Origin: CAJWOS01 sp964502005
GTDB lineage: Bacteria > Myxococcota_A > UBA796 > UBA2385
Direction: 5' to 3'
NCBI GenBank assembly: GCA_964502005.1
Contig: CAZCUX010000010.1
Span: forward strand, 62,001-126,000
Length of the DNA: 64,000 bases
Shown piece after piece: positions 62,086 to 64,000 of this stretch. Position 1 is the first letter of the stretch; every line of letters begins with the position of its first letter. Under the pieces are notes generated by a model. It made no database searches, was not told where the DNA came from, and saw only the letters and a program-made list of their open reading frames with translations. Made by a program: the position numbers and the translations under genes.

Positions 62086-62547
62086 ATGCTCCAAGACGCG
62101 CTTCGCAAGGCCCTCGCACAACAGCCGGGCCTGTCCACTGAGAACCCCACTGAGACGCCCGCGCCCCCCGCCGCGCCCGCGTTGCCCCATCCATCCGCGA
62201 GTGAGTGGGGCCGCTTGTTGCCAGGGCTGCCCGCAGATGCGAGCCTCGGTCGCTACGAACAAGAGACCACCGCCCGCATCAAGCAATACAAAGACAGCGG
62301 AAAAAAGCGGGAGGCCGCCGCCTTGGCCGATGCCCGCGACCACTTCATGAAAGCATACGAAAAGGCCGCTTGGAGGGACATCAAGGCACGGTGGGCGGAG
62401 CTTGGCTACCCCGAGCGCTTGTACCGCCGCCTCAAGTCGGAAAACCTGCCCTTAGAGCGCGTATGGAATCGCCTTCACACACGGCGGGCCGATGAGATGC
62501 GCACAGCCGGCGCAGACGCGATTTTCGAGTGGCTCCAGAAACGCTAG
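62086..62547 (+). CDS. Small helical protein of unknown function
   Basis: Encodes 153 residues. After a Pro/Ala-rich first third (ENPTETPAPPAAPALPHPSASEW), the rest is charged and helical: ETTARIKQYKDSGKKREAAALADARDHFMKAYEKAAWRDIKARWAELGYPERLYRRLKSENLPLERVWNRLHTRRADEMRTAGADAIFEWLQKR. No signal, transmembrane or catalytic motif is visible. Base composition matches the neighbours and the stop lies 58 bases before the next gene start. The 270 bases before it hold no gene. It could be a nucleic-acid or protein-binding helical protein, but no function is claimed. Confidence 0.55.
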   Translation: MLQDALRKALAQQPGLSTENPTETPAPPAAPALPHPSASEWGRLLPGLPADASLGRYEQETTARIKQYKDSGKKREAAALADARDHFMKAYEKAAWRDIKARWAELGYPERLYRRLKSENLPLERVWNRLHTRRADEMRTAGADAIFEWLQKR

Positions 62548-62605
62548 CCTCTTCCCACTGGACGGCCGCTTGAACCGTTGCTTCCTCGGCTGCGACCGCT
62601 TCGGC

Positions 62606-63850
62606 GTGCCTCTTCTACGCCGGATGCTCCCCGTCGCGCTCGCGACCGCCTGCGTGCACCTTGACCGCACCGCGCCAACACTCACGATTGACGCACCTTC
62701 TGGCACCACCAACGGTCCCATCCCGCTCACGGTGACCGCGCAAGAGCAACCCTCGCGCTGGCCGACTTCGGGCATCGCGTCTCTCGCTCTCTCGATTGAC
62801 GGCCAGCCCGTCATTTCCAACGCGAGCGACCATATCGCCTGGACATGGCTCCCCCACCAACGGAGCGACGGGGTTCACCACATCCAAGCCGAAGTCTCCG
62901 ACTATGCCGGCAATACCGCACACGCGGAGGCCTGGGTCGCCACAGACGATACCCCGCCCGCGGTCTCCGTCTCCGTCGTTCCCCCTGCGCCAGCCCAAGG
63001 CACCGCATTTGCCGTGTTTGTCGCTTTCGACGAGCCCGTCTCCGATGCAACACTCGCCGGTCTGTCGCAGGCGGTCCACTTGGCGCCCACCGGCGGCGTT
63101 TGGCGCGCCCTCCTCGGTGTGCGCGTCGAAGACCCCGCAGTCCCCGCGCCCTTCGCCCTCCAAGTCGCGGACGCGTGGGGAAATTCACGCACATGCACGG
63201 TCACTGTTCCTATTTCCAGTACGCCATTCCCAAATGGTGGTACCATAAAACTTACAAAAACGCAAGTCGCCGCACGCACCGATGAAGCCGCGCTGGCGAA
63301 GATGCGCGCCGACCGCAACGAAGCGTATCGCTACGAAGACCCCCGACAACACTGGAGCGGCGGGGTGCAGCGCCCGATTGAAGGCCGCCGCACCTCGGCG
63401 TTTGGCCGGTACCGCTCTTACACCGATGGCCGCAAGTCGCACCACCTGGGCACCGACATTGCAAATATTCCTGGCACACCCGTCCACGCCTCCCTCGACG
63501 GCATCGTGCGGGCAGCGGGCTGGCACCACCTGTTTGGAAACGCCGTCATCATTCACCACGGCCAAGGTCTCACGACCAGCTACAACCACCTCACCGTTGC
63601 GTCCGTGAACATCGGCGAGCCCGTCGTCCGCGGCGAAGTCGTCGGAACGGTTGGCGCAACCGGCCAAAGCACCGGTCCCCACCTTCATTGGGGCATGCAG
63701 GTAGGCGAGGTCGAGGTCGACCCGGAGGCATGGCCCGACCACGGGTTCGCTCCCGATATCTTGTCCTCGTTTCCGTTGACGCCGGCAAACTGCTCTCCTT
63801 CTCCAACCGAGCCCGCTCCCGAGCCCGCGCCAAGCCCGCCAACGAACTGA
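62606..63850 (+). CDS. M23-family peptidase (LytM-like) lipoprotein
   Basis: Encodes 414 residues if started at a GTG that gives a proper lipoprotein signal (PLLRRMLPVALATAC); the ATG at 62624 is an alternative. Two or three Ig-like beta segments (TLTIDAPSGTTNGPIPLTVTAQEQ, AVSVSVVPPAPAQGTAFAVFVAF) precede the LytM/M23 domain: HHLGTDIA with zinc ligands His280 and Asp284, then NHLTVASVNIGEPVVRGEVVGTVGATGQSTGPHLHWGMQV with His359 and His361. A Pro-rich tail ends it. It should cleave peptidoglycan cross-links or surface peptides, or act as a divisome activator. Zinc ligands look complete, so activity is likely. Confidence 0.86.
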   Translation: MPLLRRMLPVALATACVHLDRTAPTLTIDAPSGTTNGPIPLTVTAQEQPSRWPTSGIASLALSIDGQPVISNASDHIAWTWLPHQRSDGVHHIQAEVSDYAGNTAHAEAWVATDDTPPAVSVSVVPPAPAQGTAFAVFVAFDEPVSDATLAGLSQAVHLAPTGGVWRALLGVRVEDPAVPAPFALQVADAWGNSRTCTVTVPISSTPFPNGGTIKLTKTQVAARTDEAALAKMRADRNEAYRYEDPRQHWSGGVQRPIEGRRTSAFGRYRSYTDGRKSHHLGTDIANIPGTPVHASLDGIVRAAGWHHLFGNAVIIHHGQGLTTSYNHLTVASVNIGEPVVRGEVVGTVGATGQSTGPHLHWGMQVGEVEVDPEAWPDHGFAPDILSSFPLTPANCSPSPTEPAPEPAPSPPTN

Positions 63851-64000
63851 GCACAACCTCGCGGTCGAAATCCGCCAGCCGCGCCTACCTGCAAGTCGTG
63901 GGCGTCGACGAGGGTGCCGTTCGCCCCCGTCTTTGTTTGTGGCCTGCGTTGGTCCACGCATGCCGCCCCTCGCGCGCGCGGTCTCCGCTTCGGAGCGTGG
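63851..64000. other. End of window without a supported gene
   Basis: Frames are open on both strands to the window edge, but their products are Arg/Ser-rich or repetitive. One + frame from an ATG at 63730, overlapping the peptidase end, continues off the edge. It has a Shine-Dalgarno-like GGAGG only one base before the ATG, too close to function. I cannot decide whether any of these is a real gene. Confidence 0.3.

Noticed and set aside
63730..64000. Plus-strand frame open to the window edge, overlapping the end of the M23 peptidase gene
   Set aside because: The only start has GGAGG a single base before the ATG, and the product is Arg/Ser-rich without recognisable motifs. It could be real, but nothing in the visible part supports it.

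Overview
This 64 kb window is GC-rich chromosomal DNA that most resembles a myxobacterium-like (Myxococcota / former Deltaproteobacteria) genome. The signs are many secreted lipoproteins with low-complexity Asp/Thr/Pro or Gly linkers, a MopE-like acidic Cys/Asp stretch, FG-GAP/VCBS repeat lipoproteins, a DUF2330 protein ending in a Cys + hydrophobic + Arg tail (MYXO-CTERM-like), a TonB-dependent receptor with an N-terminal TonB-like domain, and many unpaired or unusual signalling proteins. I saw no rRNA, tRNA, CRISPR array, insertion sequence or prophage. The assignment is inferred from gene style, not from a marker gene.

Layout. 0-8 kb: end of a membrane protein, an ATP-grasp enzyme, a membrane-anchored nuclease-like protein, a GAF-GAF-GGDEF diguanylate cyclase, a HEAT-like secreted protein, a metzincin-type lipoprotein protease and an OPT-family oligopeptide transporter. 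8-17 kb: an FG-GAP lipoprotein; a nickel block of Ni-superoxide dismutase (sodN), its maturation protease (sodX) and a His-rich metal permease; then, convergent to it, a TonB-dependent receptor with a small lipoprotein; then a second FG-GAP/ASPIC lipoprotein. 17-27 kb: an MDR oxidoreductase, a PilZ protein, a PLD-helicase-DUF3427 protein, a secreted alpha/beta-hydrolase-fold protein that has lost its catalytic residues, and a three-gene signalling set (membrane kinase-like protein without the phospho-His, NarL-type regulator, soluble HisKA_3-type kinase). 27-39 kb: a polytopic membrane protein, the DUF2330 protein, a ferritin-like/carbamoyltransferase pair, and a divergent operon of two paralogous signal peptide-TM proteins with an SGNH hydrolase, a MazG-like pyrophosphohydrolase and YbaK, followed by a membrane histidine kinase.

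39-47 kb holds the most unusual locus: a 1972-residue DUF4157 protein with about eleven degenerate ~75-80 residue repeats, a tightly linked 423-residue protein of unknown function, and an aldo/keto reductase whose ribosome binding site sits in a hairpin. 47-52.5 kb: an S41 protease-like lipoprotein plus a second lipoprotein, divergent from a MerR-like regulator and a VIT-vWA protein, with a strong inverted-repeat operator between them. 52.5-64 kb: a lipase / radical SAM operon; a divergent operon of a secreted protein, a 1276-residue signal peptide-coiled-coil-TM-P-loop ATPase and an MscS channel; then a lipoprotein, a small unknown protein and an M23 peptidase.

Functional themes are nickel-dependent superoxide defence with matching uptake, envelope and surface lipoproteins, c-di-GMP and phosphorelay signalling, and envelope stress or mechanosensing. 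The best candidates for an undescribed system are the DUF4157 giant with its partner and the periplasm-to-cytosol ATPase coupled to MscS.
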